A DNA stretch of 7,511 nucleotides, taken from Dehalococcoidia bacterium. Lineage in GTDB: Bacteria; Chloroflexota; Dehalococcoidia; Dehalococcoidales; RBG-16-60-22. This document shows positions 1 through 6,628 of this stretch, piece after piece. The notes beneath the pieces are model-generated. The model did no database searches. It was not told the DNA's origin and saw only the letters and a program-made list of their open reading frames with translations. The stretch is taken from positions 1 through 7,511 of the forward strand of contig JAUWYU010000069.1 of the NCBI GenBank assembly GCA_030615655.1, written 5' to 3'. A program made the position numbers and the translations under genes. How positions within the stretch are numbered: the stretch's first letter is position 1; each line of letters opens with the position of its first letter.

Positions 1-57
1 AATCTTCCCCCTCTCCTGTGATACCTCGTCAGGAGAGGGGGAATAAGGGGGTGAGGT
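1..57 (-). repeat. Outer hairpin element of the dispersed intergenic repeat, left copy
   Basis: Read on the minus strand, this segment contains CTACCTCACCCCCTTATT followed by CCCCCTCTCC. The same arrangement occurs at 3955-3980 on the plus strand, so the two are inverted copies of one repeat family. Positions 5-43 form a perfect 14-bp stem (5-18 with 30-43) around an 11-nt loop. There is no T-run after the stem on either strand, so this looks like a repeat-family hairpin and not a classical intrinsic terminator. The element may continue beyond the left edge of the window. Confidence 0.7.
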
Positions 58-136
58 AGACAAAACAAAACTGGTGGCGGGCCATGTCCAGGGGCTCAGC
101 CCCTCTCGTAAACCGCGACAAAATCACCACCATCAT

Positions 137-163
137 GTGATTTGTTTTCACAAAACAAATCAC
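137..163. other. Perfect 12-bp hairpin inside the left repeat arm
   Basis: GTGATTTGTTTT (137-148) pairs exactly with AAAACAAATCAC (152-163) around a 3-nt loop, CAC. The equivalent place in the other arm (3803-3829) keeps the hairpin with a changed loop. The fold itself may therefore be what is retained. No T-rich tail marks it as a terminator. Confidence 0.7.
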
Positions 164-310
164 GCTCGCAAAAAACCCCAAAATGTCGCTTTTACTGCCG
201 GCCTCCAAAGCTAAATTTCGCCCCCCAGCGACATTTCACCCCGGACTACTTACCATAACTACTCAAATTTAACATAACTCTAAAAACAATTCACGCCTGC
301 CCGGCACCCA

Positions 311-339
311 TTTACCCTCGAATTGTTTCCCTGTATATT
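311..339 (+). promoter_or_regulatory. Candidate promoter for sbcC carried inside the repeat arm
   Basis: TTTACC (311-316) and TATATT (334-339) are separated by 17 bases, which fits a housekeeping-sigma promoter with a moderate -35 and a good -10. Transcription would start near 346 and give a leader of about 72 nt before the sbcC ATG. The same sequence lies in the opposite arm facing the HD gene. The call rests on motif match only. Confidence 0.4.
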
Positions 340-417
340 TTTTTACCGTCCTTGTCGCCATCCCTCTCCAGAGGAAGTAGATAATAACCTCCCCATTTGT
401 GCTAAAATAGGGTCGAG

Positions 418-3000
418 ATGATTCCCGTCAAGCTTAAAATGCGCAACTTCATGTGTTACCGGGACAACGTGCCGCCGCTACACTTCGACGGCATCCACCT
501 CGCCTGCCTCGCCGGCAACAACGGCAACGGCAAATCTGCCATCATTGACGCCATGACCTGGGCACTGTGGGGCAAAGCCAGGGCCAGCAGCGACGACGAC
601 CTGATTCACACCACACAGACGGAGATGGAGGTAGAGTTTGACTTCACAGTGGGAGAGCAGCTCTACCGCATCCTGCGCAAGCGCTCTCGCCCTAGGCGGC
701 GGGGCAGCCCGGGACAGCCATCACTGGAACTCCAGATAAACACAGGAAACGGCTTCAGTCCCATCACCGAGAACAGTATCACCCAGACACAACAGAAAAT
801 TATCGACATCCTTCACATGGACTATGATACCTTTATCAACAGCGCCTACCTGCGCCAGGGACACGCCGACGAGTTCACCCGGCAGGCTCCGGCCAAACGT
901 AAAGAGGTACTTGGCAACATCCTCGGGCTTTCCCTGTATGACGAGCTTGAAGAGCAGGCCAAGGACCTGGCCAAACAGCAGGAAACAGACAAGACACAAC
1001 TGGAAAATACCATCAGAGAAATCAGCGACGAACTTGCCCAGAAGCCGGACTACGAAGCGGAACTGGAACAGGCACAGAGTGCGCTCTCCCGTATAGATAC
1101 CGTAACACGAGAAAAAGAAGCCGGGCGGAACGAACTCAGACAGAAAAAAGAGGCGCTGGAGAATAAGAAGGCACAACTGGACGAGCTGGAGGCACGCCTC
1201 GGCAACAGTACCAGAGACCTGGAACGATGGGAAGAACAGGCTGGACAGCTTCACTCCCGGATTAAAGAGTATGAAGAGTTAATCAGCAGGCGTGACACCA
1301 TAGAGGAGGGCTACGCCCAGTTCACGCAAGCCAGAGAAATAAATGAGGCACTCGAACAAAAATTCCGCCAATCGGTTAACCTGGAACGGCAAAGGACACA
1401 GCTGGACGCTAAAATAACGGGAGCGGGGCACGAATTAACTAAGAATCACGCCTTGGTTCAACAGGACATCAGCAATCTCGAAGCCAGAGCACAGAAACTG
1501 CCCGAACTCAGAAATCAGCTTAACCGGGCGCAGGCGAAAATGCGTCAACTGGCCGAGCCAGAATCAACACTGCGCCAGAAAGAGCAGGCCATCCAAGAGA
1601 TGCAGGCACAGGTCAACTACCTGGAAGCCGAAAAAACCCGATTGGAACGAGAAATCAGCGAACTGGCGGAAAAGCTCGACCTTATATCCTTGCATAGTGA
1701 GTCCCATACCGAGGCCAAATGCCCACTTTGTGAAACTGAGCTAACACGAGAAGGGCTGGAACTTATCGCCACCAAATATACCGCCGAAAAACAGAATAAG
1801 TCCGATTTATTAAAGTCGAACCAAGGCGATTTGACTCAAAAGCGAACGGAACTCGAGTCGCTGAAGAAAGAAAGAGTCCAGCTTGAATCAGGATTGAACC
1901 AGGAAAAAACGGCGGTTCAGAACCAAGCCACCGTCCTCATGAAGGATATTGCCGAAATTGAGGAAGCTGAGAAACAGCTGGTCGGGTTAAGAGAAATCCT
2001 AGATGATATTGAACAGCACCTAGCGAAAAAGGACTTCGCCGCTGCCGAGCAGGAGGCTCTGGCGGCGATTGAAACCGAGTTAGCTGACCTCGGCTACGAC
2101 TCCAAAAAGCATGAACAGGCGCGACAGCAGCTAAACCAGATAGAGTCGTACGAACGTGATAAACGCAAGCTGGAGGAGGCGGAAAGCCTCATAAATCAGG
2201 AAGAAGAGGCGGCTTCAAGAGCCGAAGAAGCGGCCCAGGGACTGCGAGACAGTCTGAAGCTCGATAACCAGAAGAAAGAAGTCCTGACCGCTGAGTTGAC
2301 CCATCTCCCCCAACTGCGCAACGAGCTTGCCCAAGCCGAAGCCGAGCACCAGAACCTGACCGCTCAACGGAGTCAAGCTCAGGAAAAGGTAGGGAGTGTG
2401 AAGGCAAAAATACAGCGCTGTGCCGAACTGAAAATAAAGAAGCGAGAGAAAGAAGACCAGCTATCCCACGTTTCAAGAGAGGAAAATATTTATAGAGAAC
2501 TGACCAAAGCCTTCGGCAAGACAGGGATACAGGCCATGCTCATCGAAACGGCACTTCCCGATATTGAGAGTGAGGCCAACCGACTGCTCGGGCGCATGAC
2601 CGATAACCGAATGCATGTGAAATTCGAAACCCAGCGAGAAACCAAGAAGGGAAGCGTGCAGGAAACGCTGGACATTAATATTGCCGATGAACTGGGCACC
2701 AGAAACTATGAGATGTTCAGCGGCGGTGAAGCCTTCCGTATCAACTTTGCCATCCGCATCGCCCTGTCCAGACTGCTCGCCAAGCGGGCCGGGGCACCGC
2801 TACCTACCCTGATTGTTGACGAGGGCTTTGGCACTCAGGACAATACCGGAATCGAGAAACTTAAAGAGGCGATAGCTTCCATTCAGGACGATTTCAACAA
2901 GATACTGGTGATTACCCACATGGATGACCTGAGAGATGCCTTCCCCACCCACATCGATGTCAGCAAAACCGCCGAAGGCTCGACAATCTCGGTCAATTAG
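418..3000 (+). CDS. sbcC: SbcC/Rad50-type SMC-family ATPase (DNA double-strand break repair)
   Basis: This 860-residue protein is the ATPase and coiled-coil subunit expected to pair with the SbcD/Mre11 nuclease, which processes DNA ends and hairpins. The N-terminal lobe carries Walker A GNNGNGKS (33-40) and a Q-loop glutamine at 147 (LRQGHADEF). Two long Glu/Lys/Gln-rich coiled-coil arms flank the zinc hook KCPLC (Cys435 and Cys438), almost exactly at the centre of the chain, as in Rad50. The C-terminal lobe has signature FSGGEAFR (767-774), Walker B LIVDEG (Asp801, Glu802), a D-loop and the H-loop His834. All ATPase motifs are intact. E. coli SbcC is longer (about 1050 residues); this length is nearer compact Rad50-like forms. 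ATG at 418 follows AGGG (409-412) at 5 nt. No sbcD is adjacent within the window. The stop lies 4 bases from the convergent HD gene, with no clear terminator between them. Confidence 0.95.
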   Translation: MIPVKLKMRNFMCYRDNVPPLHFDGIHLACLAGNNGNGKSAIIDAMTWALWGKARASSDDDLIHTTQTEMEVEFDFTVGEQLYRILRKRSRPRRRGSPGQPSLELQINTGNGFSPITENSITQTQQKIIDILHMDYDTFINSAYLRQGHADEFTRQAPAKRKEVLGNILGLSLYDELEEQAKDLAKQQETDKTQLENTIREISDELAQKPDYEAELEQAQSALSRIDTVTREKEAGRNELRQKKEALENKKAQLDELEARLGNSTRDLERWEEQAGQLHSRIKEYEELISRRDTIEEGYAQFTQAREINEALEQKFRQSVNLERQRTQLDAKITGAGHELTKNHALVQQDISNLEARAQKLPELRNQLNRAQAKMRQLAEPESTLRQKEQAIQEMQAQVNYLEAEKTRLEREISELAEKLDLISLHSESHTEAKCPLCETELTREGLELIATKYTAEKQNKSDLLKSNQGDLTQKRTELESLKKERVQLESGLNQEKTAVQNQATVLMKDIAEIEEAEKQLVGLREILDDIEQHLAKKDFAAAEQEALAAIETELADLGYDSKKHEQARQQLNQIESYERDKRKLEEAESLINQEEEAASRAEEAAQGLRDSLKLDNQKKEVLTAELTHLPQLRNELAQAEAEHQNLTAQRSQAQEKVGSVKAKIQRCAELKIKKREKEDQLSHVSREENIYRELTKAFGKTGIQAMLIETALPDIESEANRLLGRMTDNRMHVKFETQRETKKGSVQETLDINIADELGTRNYEMFSGGEAFRINFAIRIALSRLLAKRAGAPLPTLIVDEGFGTQDNTGIEKLKEAIASIQDDFNKILVITHMDDLRDAFPTHIDVSKTAEGSTISVN

Positions 3001-3004
3001 CCGT

Positions 3005-3556
3005 TTAGAGCCCCAGATGGGGGGCGATTTCCTTCATAGCCTCCACCCCAATGGTGATAAACTCATCGAGCTCAAGTCCGATTTCAACACACCTGGCGAT
3101 TTGTTCACGATCGGCACCGGCGGCAAAACTCTTCTCCTTGAACCTTTTTCTCACCGATTGAGCCTCAAGGCCAGCCAGTTTCTTGTCGGGGCGAACCAGC
3201 ACTGCCGCCGTAATCAGTCCGGTCAGCGGGTCGGCACAAAAGAGCGCTTTCTCCATGTTCGTCTCCGGGGGAACACCATGAGTCTCATTATGGCAGAGGA
3301 TGGCATTGGCCACCGCTTCACTGGCTCCCAGGTCTCTGGCCAAGTCGGCTCCCAGCTTGCTGTGGCTGCTCATATCGCCCTCAGTAAGTTCAACATCAAT
3401 ATCATGGAGCAGTCCGGCCAGTCCCCATTCCCTCTCATCCTCACCCATACGCCGGGCCAAGGCGCGCATGATAGCTTCTGTGGCTAACATATGTTTCACC
3501 AGGTTCTGGTTCTCTACGTTTTCTCTTATGGATTCAATCGCTTCCGAACGATTCAT
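3005..3556 (-). CDS. HD-domain phosphohydrolase (COG2316-like), substrate unknown
   Basis: This 183-residue, soluble, mostly helical protein belongs to the HD superfamily of metal-dependent phosphohydrolases. The metal-binding pattern is visible as His22, the His51-Asp52 doublet (LAGLLHDIDVE), His65, His89 (ILCHNETHG) and Asp109 (FCADPLTG). This arrangement and the size fit small stand-alone HD proteins of the kind grouped as predicted hydrolases, which lack a proven substrate. No signal peptide or membrane segment is seen. ATG at 3556 is preceded on the minus strand by AGAGG (3567-3563) with 6-nt spacing, a good ribosome site. The gene converges on sbcC with a 4-base gap and has its own promoter-like sequence upstream. 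Any shared function with SbcC is unproven, because convergent genes are not an operon. Assignment to the superfamily is firm; the reaction is unknown. Confidence 0.9.
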   Translation of the reverse strand: MNRSEAIESIRENVENQNLVKHMLATEAIMRALARRMGEDEREWGLAGLLHDIDVELTEGDMSSHSKLGADLARDLGASEAVANAILCHNETHGVPPETNMEKALFCADPLTGLITAAVLVRPDKKLAGLEAQSVRKRFKEKSFAAGADREQIARCVEIGLELDEFITIGVEAMKEIAPHLGL

Positions 3557-3574
3557 TTGTTGCCTCTAACAGTA

Positions 3575-3603
3575 AATATACAATATGAGGAGCTAATAAT
3601 CAA
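3575..3603 (-). promoter_or_regulatory. Candidate promoter of the HD gene
   Basis: On the minus strand TTGATT (3603-3598) and TATATT (3580-3575) are separated by exactly 17 bases, a good sigma70-type match. A start near 3568 would leave a very short leader (about 12 nt) that begins at the AGAGG ribosome site. Only the motif supports the call. Confidence 0.55.
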
Positions 3604-3626
3604 TTGAGAGCGACACATATGAAAAA

Positions 3627-3655
3627 AATATACAGGGAAACAATTCGAGGGTAAA
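3627..3655 (-). promoter_or_regulatory. Repeat-borne promoter-like sequence facing the HD gene
   Basis: This is the exact inverted copy of 311-339. TTTACC (3655-3650) and TATATT (3632-3627) on the minus strand have a 17-base spacer. It would give a second, longer transcript into the HD gene in addition to the promoter at 3575-3603. It is a motif-level call. Confidence 0.35.
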
Positions 3656-3802
3656 TGGGTGCCGGGCAGGCGTGAATTGTTTTTAGAGTTATGTTAAGCA
3701 GGTATAGTTATGGTAAGTGGTTTGGGGCTAAGTGTCGCCGGGGAGCGAAATTTAGCTTTGGGCGACGGCAGTAAAAGTGACATTTTGAGGTTTTTTGGGA
3801 GC

Positions 3803-3829
3803 GTGATTTGTTTTGGGAAAACAAATAAC
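3803..3829. other. Hairpin inside the right repeat arm
   Basis: GTGATTTGTTTT (3803-3814) pairs with AAAACAAATAAC (3818-3829) around loop GGG, with one mismatch. It corresponds to the perfect hairpin at 137-163. The loop sequence has changed (GGG here, where the strict complement of the other copy's loop would read GTG) while the stem is nearly kept. Confidence 0.6.
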
Positions 3830-3921
3830 ATGATGGTGGTGATTTTGTCGCGGTTTTGAGAGGGGGCTGTCGCCCTTCTTCGCGAGCTACTCCCTTTGTG
3901 GGGCAGGAAGGCAGAAATTTA

Positions 3922-4080
3922 CGGGATAATCTTTTATGCCGCGAGGGGTTTGTATACCTCACCCCCTTGGTCCCCCTCTCCCCGATTGCATCGGGGCGGA
4001 TGAAGGAGAGGGGGAGGAAAAAGAAAAGAGAGGCTTCGCCTCTCTTGAACTCTCCGTGGGGCGGCGGGGATAAAACTGTG
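3922..4080 (+). repeat. Tandem hairpin-rich repeat, unit 1
   Basis: The unit begins with CGGGATAA, continues through CTCACCCCCTT and TCCCCCTCTCC, and ends with ACTCTCCGT, then GGGGATAAAACTGTG. Unit 2 repeats this order from 4081. It contains nested stems: 3971-3981 with 4005-4015 (11 bp) enclosing CCGAT/ATCGG, and a separate 9-bp stem at 4026-4034 with 4038-4046 around loop TTC. The CTCACCCCCTT to CCCCTCTCC part also occurs inverted at 1-57, which links the unit to the flanking repeat family. No coding sequence is convincing here. Confidence 0.65.
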
Positions 4081-4282
4081 CGGGATAAGCTTTCATGCTG
4101 CGGGGAGTTTATCTGCCTCACCCCCTTAATCCCTTCAGGGTGAACCTTCAGGATGAACCCCCTCTCAAAACTGGAGGTAGTATGAACAGCGTAGATTAAT
4201 ATGTTTGGAGAGGGGGAGGAATTATGAGGCCCCGATTATATCGGGGCTCTCGCTGCGCACTCTCCGTAGGGGGGTAAAACTG
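4081..4282 (+). repeat. Tandem hairpin-rich repeat, unit 2
   Basis: This is a second, longer and more diverged copy of the preceding unit. It has CGGGATAA at 4081, CTCACCCCCTTAATCCC at 4118, GGAGAGGGGGAGGA at 4207, and ACTCTCCGT, then GTAAAACTG, before a third CGGGATA at 4283. It carries a different 8-bp hairpin, GCCCCGAT/ATCGGGGC (4229-4236 with 4240-4247, loop TAT). It also has an imperfect long stem formed by CCCCCTCTC near 4158 and GAGAGGGGG near 4208. No gene is apparent. Confidence 0.6.
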
Positions 4283-4344
4283 CGGGATAGGCCACAGATT
4301 AGTTTAAGAGGGTTGACGTTACTTCTCAGTCTGCCACAATAGTA

Positions 4345-4384
4345 TTGACGTATTCCTATTGCGGTGGTATCCTCTGCATATAAT
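4345..4384 (+). promoter_or_regulatory. Probable promoter region of the STAND-TPR gene
   Basis: This lies in the unique AT-richer segment (4290-4441) between the repeats and the gene. TTGACG (4345-4350) and TATCCT (4368-4373) are spaced by 17 bases. A perfect TATAAT sits slightly further down (4379-4384) but has no -35 at standard spacing. An additional TTGACG occurs at 4313-4318, paired loosely with CACAAT. One of these probably drives the gene, leaving a leader of roughly 50 nt. Which one is used cannot be decided from sequence. Confidence 0.45.
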
Positions 4385-4441
4385 GCACGATAGTTAGAGG
4401 CTTGATTCACCAGAATATCACGAGAATAATGGAGTATATTG

Positions 4442-6628
4442 ATGGTAGAGCTGTTTCTAACAGGCATCGGGCTGCACTTCGCCCAAAAGGCAGTTTTTTA
4501 CCTGGGCAGTAAAGCCAGAGACAAAATAATCGGAACTGACCTGGACAGGAGAATCGCCAGCTGCTACAAAGAAGCCGCCAAGTCTCTCTACGAAGACTGC
4601 AAGGAAGAGGGGTGGCCCGAGCAGAGACTGGAAGCCCTGGCGAACGTTCTGATTCTGAAAGAAGTGCAGGAACTAATCGCAACTTCACTCTTTGAGAACC
4701 AAGGCACCTGTACTATAGAGACAGGAGAGTATTTCAAGGTGGGGGTGGTGAAGGAAGGGGAGACCGACGCGTCCGACGAGGAAACTCTGGCATTCATCAG
4801 AGGCTACATCGAAGGCAAGTTCATACCAGATATATACGGGCTAATGCCACAACAAATTAAAAACGCCGATGTCAGATTACACGACATAGCCGTAAGGGAG
4901 CGCTTCGATGCACTCAGCCGCAAGCTGGACAGGCTGGCCCCAGGAGCAGGTGAACCGCGGGTCTCGTACTGGGGCGGGCGTCCGGCAAGCCTCGATGAAG
5001 GATTTATCGGCAGGGACGAAGACATTGAAGCGCTGGCCAACGCATTCGCGGGGAAACAAGCGTTCGTAATCTCGGGCGGGGCGGGGTGCGGCAAGACCCG
5101 ACTGGCGGCCGAATACGCGCACAGACGGGAAGGCGACGGCTTCTGGACAGCAAGCGGCAGCACCCTGGCACTGACACTGGCGGCATTAGCCCCGGCCCTC
5201 GGGATAAATCAGGAAGCGAAGAGCAGCGACGAGGTTGCCACGGAGGTAGAAAACCGCCTGGCACCTCTCCCAAATACAATACTCTGGGTTATCGACAACC
5301 TCCCGGACCTCGACCAGGTCAATGCCCTACTGCACGTTATCGATAATATCCGCATTATCGCCACGACACGGGACAGCCGGCGTGGGATATGCCCGACGGC
5401 AGGCTTCATGAGAATCGAAGCCCTTAAGCCGGACGCCGCCATAACACTGCTATGCAGCCGGTCGGACACCAGACCGGAAGACCCGGCAGTGCAAGAGATT
5501 GTGGAGAAAGTGGGCCGATTGCCGATGGCGCTGGAGACACTGGCGGCGCGACTGTCCGAGCCGCTACAAACACCGGAAAAGGTGCTAGAACGACTGAAGC
5601 AGGCACCGACGGCCATTCAACTGAAGATTTTCGAGGAATCCGCAGGGATGACGATACCCAGGGCGGGGGGCGTGTTCGCAACGATAGCGGGAACGCTGGA
5701 AGACCTGCCGGAGAATATACGCCAATCGCTGAACTACCTGGGGTATCTAGCCGACGCGCCGGTATCCGGAGCGCTGATGACAGCACTGACGGGGCTATCC
5801 GACGAGGAACTAGCGGAACTACTGACCGCATGCAGCCGAAACTCAGTCCTTGCCTGGGTAGATGAGCACGCGGTGATTCACTCACTAACGGCGGCAGCAA
5901 TTGCGGCAACTAACCCCGAAAGAGCACTAGCCGAATTTTTAGATAGAATAGTTAATAGACTGATAGCGATAAACACGGATGACCCGGTGGCACTCCGCGA
6001 CGAGATGGCACATTACGAAACAGCGTATGCCAGAGCCAGGGAAGCATTCGGAGTCGATGATGAGAATACTCTCTACCTAGCAAACAACCTAGCCATAGGC
6101 TATTGGTCGGTGGGGCGGACTGAGGAAGCCACCAGGCTGGATGAAGAGTCGCTGGAGGTTAGTGAGCGCGTCCTGGGAAAAGAGCACCCGAGCACCCTGA
6201 CAAGCCGGAACAACCTGGCCATAGACTATCGGGCTATAGGGCGGTTTGAGGAAGCTATCAGGCTGGATGAAGAGACGCTGGAGATAAGGGAGCGCGTATT
6301 GGGTCCCGAGCACCCGGATACCCTCATAAGCCGGAACAACCTGGCCATAGGCTATCGGGCGGCGGGGCGGACTAAGGATGCAATCAGGCTGGATGAAGAG
6401 ACGCTGAAGATAATGGAGCGCGTACTGGGCCGCGAGCACCCATCCACCCTGGCCAGCCGGAACAACCTGGCCATAGATTATCGGGATGTAGGGCGGACTG
6501 AGGAGGCCATCAGGCTGGATGAAGAGACGCTGGAGATAAGGGAGCGTGTATTGGGTCACGAACATCCAGATACCCTACAAAGCAGGAACGGCCTGGGCCA
6601 TAGGCTATTTGGCGGTGGGGCGGACTGA
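4442..6628 (+). CDS. STAND-class NB-ARC NTPase with C-terminal TPR repeats, frameshifted near its end
   Basis: This protein looks like an NLR-type signalling ATPase. Residues 1 to about 165 are a helical domain I do not recognise. The NTPase follows: Walker A GGAGCGKT (212-219), Walker B ILWVIDNLPD with Asp285, sensor-like ATTRDSR (Thr308, Thr309, Arg310) and a GLPL-type GRLPMAL (358-364). About 180 residues of winged-helix and linker character come next, then kinesin-light-chain-like TPRs from residue 543. I chose ATG at 4442, because GGAG (4431-4434) lies 7 nt upstream; an in-frame TTG at 4439 is the alternative. The reading frame is thrown off after codon ~718 by one extra G (6595-6597), so it ends GLGHRLFGGGAD instead of completing the fifth TPR. 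Restoring the frame gives about 780 residues ending at 6785. Family relatives act in bacterial signalling and antiphage defence, but a role here is inferred. No signal peptide or clear membrane segment is seen. Confidence 0.85.
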   Translation: MVELFLTGIGLHFAQKAVFYLGSKARDKIIGTDLDRRIASCYKEAAKSLYEDCKEEGWPEQRLEALANVLILKEVQELIATSLFENQGTCTIETGEYFKVGVVKEGETDASDEETLAFIRGYIEGKFIPDIYGLMPQQIKNADVRLHDIAVRERFDALSRKLDRLAPGAGEPRVSYWGGRPASLDEGFIGRDEDIEALANAFAGKQAFVISGGAGCGKTRLAAEYAHRREGDGFWTASGSTLALTLAALAPALGINQEAKSSDEVATEVENRLAPLPNTILWVIDNLPDLDQVNALLHVIDNIRIIATTRDSRRGICPTAGFMRIEALKPDAAITLLCSRSDTRPEDPAVQEIVEKVGRLPMALETLAARLSEPLQTPEKVLERLKQAPTAIQLKIFEESAGMTIPRAGGVFATIAGTLEDLPENIRQSLNYLGYLADAPVSGALMTALTGLSDEELAELLTACSRNSVLAWVDEHAVIHSLTAAAIAATNPERALAEFLDRIVNRLIAINTDDPVALRDEMAHYETAYARAREAFGVDDENTLYLANNLAIGYWSVGRTEEATRLDEESLEVSERVLGKEHPSTLTSRNNLAIDYRAIGRFEEAIRLDEETLEIRERVLGPEHPDTLISRNNLAIGYRAAGRTKDAIRLDEETLKIMERVLGREHPSTLASRNNLAIDYRDVGRTEEAIRLDEETLEIRERVLGHEHPDTLQSRNGLGHRLFGGGAD

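Larger units (their letters stand above)
95..344 (-). repeat. Left arm of a ~250-bp inverted repeat flanking the sbcC-HD pair
   Basis: The reverse complement of this segment matches 3622-3873. The match is perfect over 76 bp (269-344 against 3622-3697). It continues with scattered substitutions and small indels through the AGCTTT, GTAAAAG, GACATTTT, TGATTTGTTTT and GTCGCGGTTT blocks. The inner edge is sharp, immediately after a run of seven T, and lies 73 bp before the sbcC start. No open reading frame in the arm looks like a gene. The arm resembles a dispersed MITE-like or intergenic repeat present twice in opposite orientation. No transposase or target-site duplication is visible. Confidence 0.85.
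3622..3873 (+). repeat. Right arm of the ~250-bp inverted repeat
   Basis: This is the inverted counterpart of 95-344. The first 76 bases (3622-3697) are a perfect match to the reverse complement of 269-344. The remainder is clearly related but diverged. The inner edge begins with seven A and lies 65 bp upstream of the HD gene start, mirroring the left arm's position upstream of sbcC. The outer edge fades near GAGAGGGGGCTG. Beyond it an unrelated stretch of about 80 bp (34 bp on the left side) separates the arm from the CCTCACCCCCTT block shared by both sides. Confidence 0.85.

Noticed and set aside
1..345. CRISPR array or tRNA/rRNA in the left gene-free region
   Set aside because: There are no regularly spaced short direct repeats, cloverleaf or rRNA-like sequence. 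The structure is explained by the inverted repeat family.
3008..3023. GCCCCAGATGGGG hairpin as a terminator between sbcC and the HD gene
   Set aside because: The stem is only about 4-5 bp, lies within the HD coding sequence and has no T-run on either strand.
2936..3487. Plus-strand 183-codon open frame overlapping the end of sbcC and the HD gene
   Set aside because: It lies antisense to the HD gene, whose frame shows a full HD metal-binding pattern, a ribosome site and a promoter. The plus-strand translation has no recognisable domain.
3708..4143. Open frames on both strands across the intergenic repeats (3708-4121 minus, 3856-4143 plus)
   Set aside because: They run through the repeat arm and hairpin units, have low-complexity translations and no ribosome sites, and are not kept between repeat copies.
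6089..6565. Minus-strand 158-codon frame with an internal 42-residue periodicity
   Set aside because: The periodicity is only the mirror of the TPR-encoding DNA repeats on the plus strand. There is no ribosome site or independent support.
6590..6602. Programmed ribosomal frameshifting joining the two parts of the STAND-TPR gene
   Set aside because: There is no recognisable slippery heptamer, no internal Shine-Dalgarno-like stimulator and no clear downstream structure. A simple one-base insertion against the sister repeats explains the data.
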